From Sphingopyxis sp. (lineage in GTDB: Bacteria; Pseudomonadota; Alphaproteobacteria; Sphingomonadales; Sphingomonadaceae), in the NCBI GenBank assembly GCA_026125835.1, contig JAHCKJ010000028.1:1-14658 (forward strand): DNA of 14,658 bases, in the 5' to 3' direction. Shown in pieces: positions 13,242 to 14,658 of the stretch (position 1 is the stretch's first letter; each line of letters opens with the position of its first letter). The notes below the pieces were generated by a model. That model saw nothing but the letters and a program-made list of their open reading frames with translations. It did no database searches and was not told the DNA's origin. The translations under genes were made by a program, and so were the position numbers.

Positions 13242-14658
13242 TCATGCCGCCTCCCAGACACGGTTTAGGATCTGTGCAGCGAGTGCCGCCTTATCTTGCG
13301 GTAGAAACCTTCCATAGTGCTTTGCGACCGTATCAGGGGTGTCCTGAATGGCATAGCTGGCCTGCTCATATGACCCCGTTTGCTTCAAGATATGCGTTGC
13401 CAGAACATCCCTCACGTTGTGAGGACCATGCGGCAAAAGACCCTTGATGGCGCCACGCTCAGTGTATGGATTGTAGATCCCATAGCGTTGAATGATGAGT
13501 CGCCAAGCTTCGTAGAAAGTCGTTTGATTATAGGACGCGTCTCGGCTGGTCGTTTTGACCGTCTTTACGAAGAAGGTCCCAGGGTCTTCGGCGCCGTTCA
13601 GGAGCGCCGCACGATGCAGCCGCAAATAATCATCGATCTGACGGTAAAGTCCGCCGAGATCCGGCAGAATGAGCCTGAACGGCATTTTACCGAAGAACGA
13701 CGAGTGCGCATTCTTGAAGGCCGATGCCGGGATAAGAACTTCCCAACCGTTATCGCGATCGCTCCAGCGTAACTCTCCACGCTTCTGCGTCGCCAGGTTG
13801 CGTTCCGTGGTAGGAGGTGTACCCCGCTCGCTTACCAGCAGTTCGCGAAGATTCTTCTGGCGAAGGCCAAGGTGGAGGCCAAGGCGCAACATGAGGAATG
13901 AGCGCACTGATTCCGCAGCCGCGCGCGGATATCGTTTTTGATCAGGCATCAGACGCAAGATCTCCTCCGTGATCAAACGGTAACTGCCGACAGGACTATC
14001 GGCCTCGAGTACCGCCATGATCGGCTCAAATGGGTCTCGATGGACCCTCGCCACCCGCTGGATCTCCTTCGCCCGAGCCGTTCCATAGCGGTAAAACTGA
14101 TCGCAAGCGCCCTCCCAGTCTGCGTGTACAGCTTGAATGTCAGCCTCAGAAACCAAGCCCGGAATCGGCTTTAGCCGTCCAGCCAGAGCAGGGTTCTGGC
14201 GCAGCCACCCCGTCTCCGCGCGAGCGAGGGAGAGGCCGAGCTGAAGCATGTTGACTTCCCATACAGTGAAGAATCCACGCCGGCGCTCGCGCCACTGAAT
14301 GTACCAGTCCCAAACTGCTGGAAACACGAGCATTCCCATTGTCAGACGCTGTGCGGGAACGCCTCGACCGAGAACCTTACTTCGAGGAGATGCCGTAAGT
14401 GCTCCAAACAGCAGCCCCAGATGCTCAATCTTTTGGAAGGCGGTATACTCGTTCCAGACACCGTTACGCTGAAACCCAATCTCGGTCAGCGTCGATGTCT
14501 TGAAGCGAATGAGCTCGGAGACCTCGGCTGCTAGAGCAGGAGGAGCGTCCATGCCGGCAGCGAGCAGATCGAGCTCAACGTCGTTCATAAAGTGATCGGC
14601 GTCGTCATAGTCCGGGGCAATCTTGAGCTTCTTTCGCCCCGTGAGACTCGGGAAACGC
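13242..14658 (-). CDS. Tyrosine recombinase / integrase of a genomic island (5' end outside window)
   Basis: This is a site-specific tyrosine recombinase. Numbering from the ATG at 14588, the catalytic domain shows Arg243 in LGLRQKNLREL, a candidate Lys292, His390 and Arg393 in PHGPHNVRDVLATH, and the nucleophile Tyr425 in VAKHYGRF. The usual second His (in LGH-type motifs) aligns with Asp in AIQDTPDT. The ATG at 14588 is probably not the true start: the frame stays open to the window edge and the extra codons read as protein (LTGRKKLKIAPDYDDADHF), with no clear ribosome site at 14588. So the protein is larger than 448 residues. Base composition is nearer 50% GC (13381-13440 has 30 of 60), lower than the sugar operon, supporting recent transfer. 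Its 3' end faces tRNA-Thr. Confidence 0.88.
   Translation of the reverse strand, partial: RFPSLTGRKKLKIAPDYDDADHFMNDVELDLLAAGMDAPPALAAEVSELIRFKTSTLTEIGFQRNGVWNEYTAFQKIEHLGLLFGALTASPRSKVLGRGVPAQRLTMGMLVFPAVWDWYIQWRERRRGFFTVWEVNMLQLGLSLARAETGWLRQNPALAGRLKPIPGLVSEADIQAVHADWEGACDQFYRYGTARAKEIQRVARVHRDPFEPIMAVLEADSPVGSYRLITEEILRLMPDQKRYPRAAAESVRSFLMLRLGLHLGLRQKNLRELLVSERGTPPTTERNLATQKRGELRWSDRDNGWEVLIPASAFKNAHSSFFGKMPFRLILPDLGGLYRQIDDYLRLHRAALLNGAEDPGTFFVKTVKTTSRDASYNQTTFYEAWRLIIQRYGIYNPYTERGAIKGLLPHGPHNVRDVLATHILKQTGSYEQASYAIQDTPDTVAKHYGRFLPQDKAALAAQILNRVWEAA

Noticed and set aside
1..14658. CRISPR array
   Set aside because: No regularly spaced direct repeats were seen; all repeats found are inverted pairs or a single two-copy 13-mer.

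Overview
The window looks like sphingomonad DNA (Sphingomonadales, for example Sphingopyxis or Sphingomonas). The reasons are high-GC coding sequence, a TonB-dependent receptor inside a sugar operon, GTG starts, a repeated CTGAACTTGTTTCAG-type intergenic hairpin, and DUF3526-type ABC permeases. This is inference from family content; no taxonomic marker is present.

Left block (1-1981, + strand): the 3' end of one DUF3526-type ABC permease and a complete second one, overlapping by four bases. It is followed by a 270-bp element (2203-2472) with near-perfect 34-bp terminal inverted repeats enclosing two large nested stem-loop domains, but no transposase. A short coding-like tail of an unidentified gene abuts its right end.

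Sugar block (2630-10539, all - strand, so read right to left): a LacI-family regulator broken by frameshifts and a stop; a LacI-type palindromic operator lying over a TTGACA -35 box; a single polypeptide fusing a GH65 disaccharide phosphorylase to a beta-phosphoglucomutase; a TonB-dependent receptor that overlaps it by seven bases and ends in an intrinsic terminator; a pair of inverted REP-like hairpins; and an FucP-like MFS transporter. Together they read as an alpha-glucoside pathway: outer-membrane uptake, inner-membrane transport, phosphorolysis to beta-glucose-1-phosphate plus glucose, then conversion to glucose-6-phosphate.

Right block (10691-14658): an M14 metallocarboxypeptidase gene (- strand) with four single-base deletions in its 3' third; a tRNA-Thr(CGT) gene; then an abrupt drop in GC and a tyrosine recombinase gene (- strand) that runs off the window. 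This looks like the boundary of an integrated genomic island beside a tRNA gene.

The most notable signals are the structured 270-bp inverted-repeat element, the phosphorylase-mutase fusion with a possible internal start, the cluster of about eight lesions between 9940 and 11185 in two adjacent genes (recent decay or local sequence error), and the island junction with candidate attachment and arm sites.
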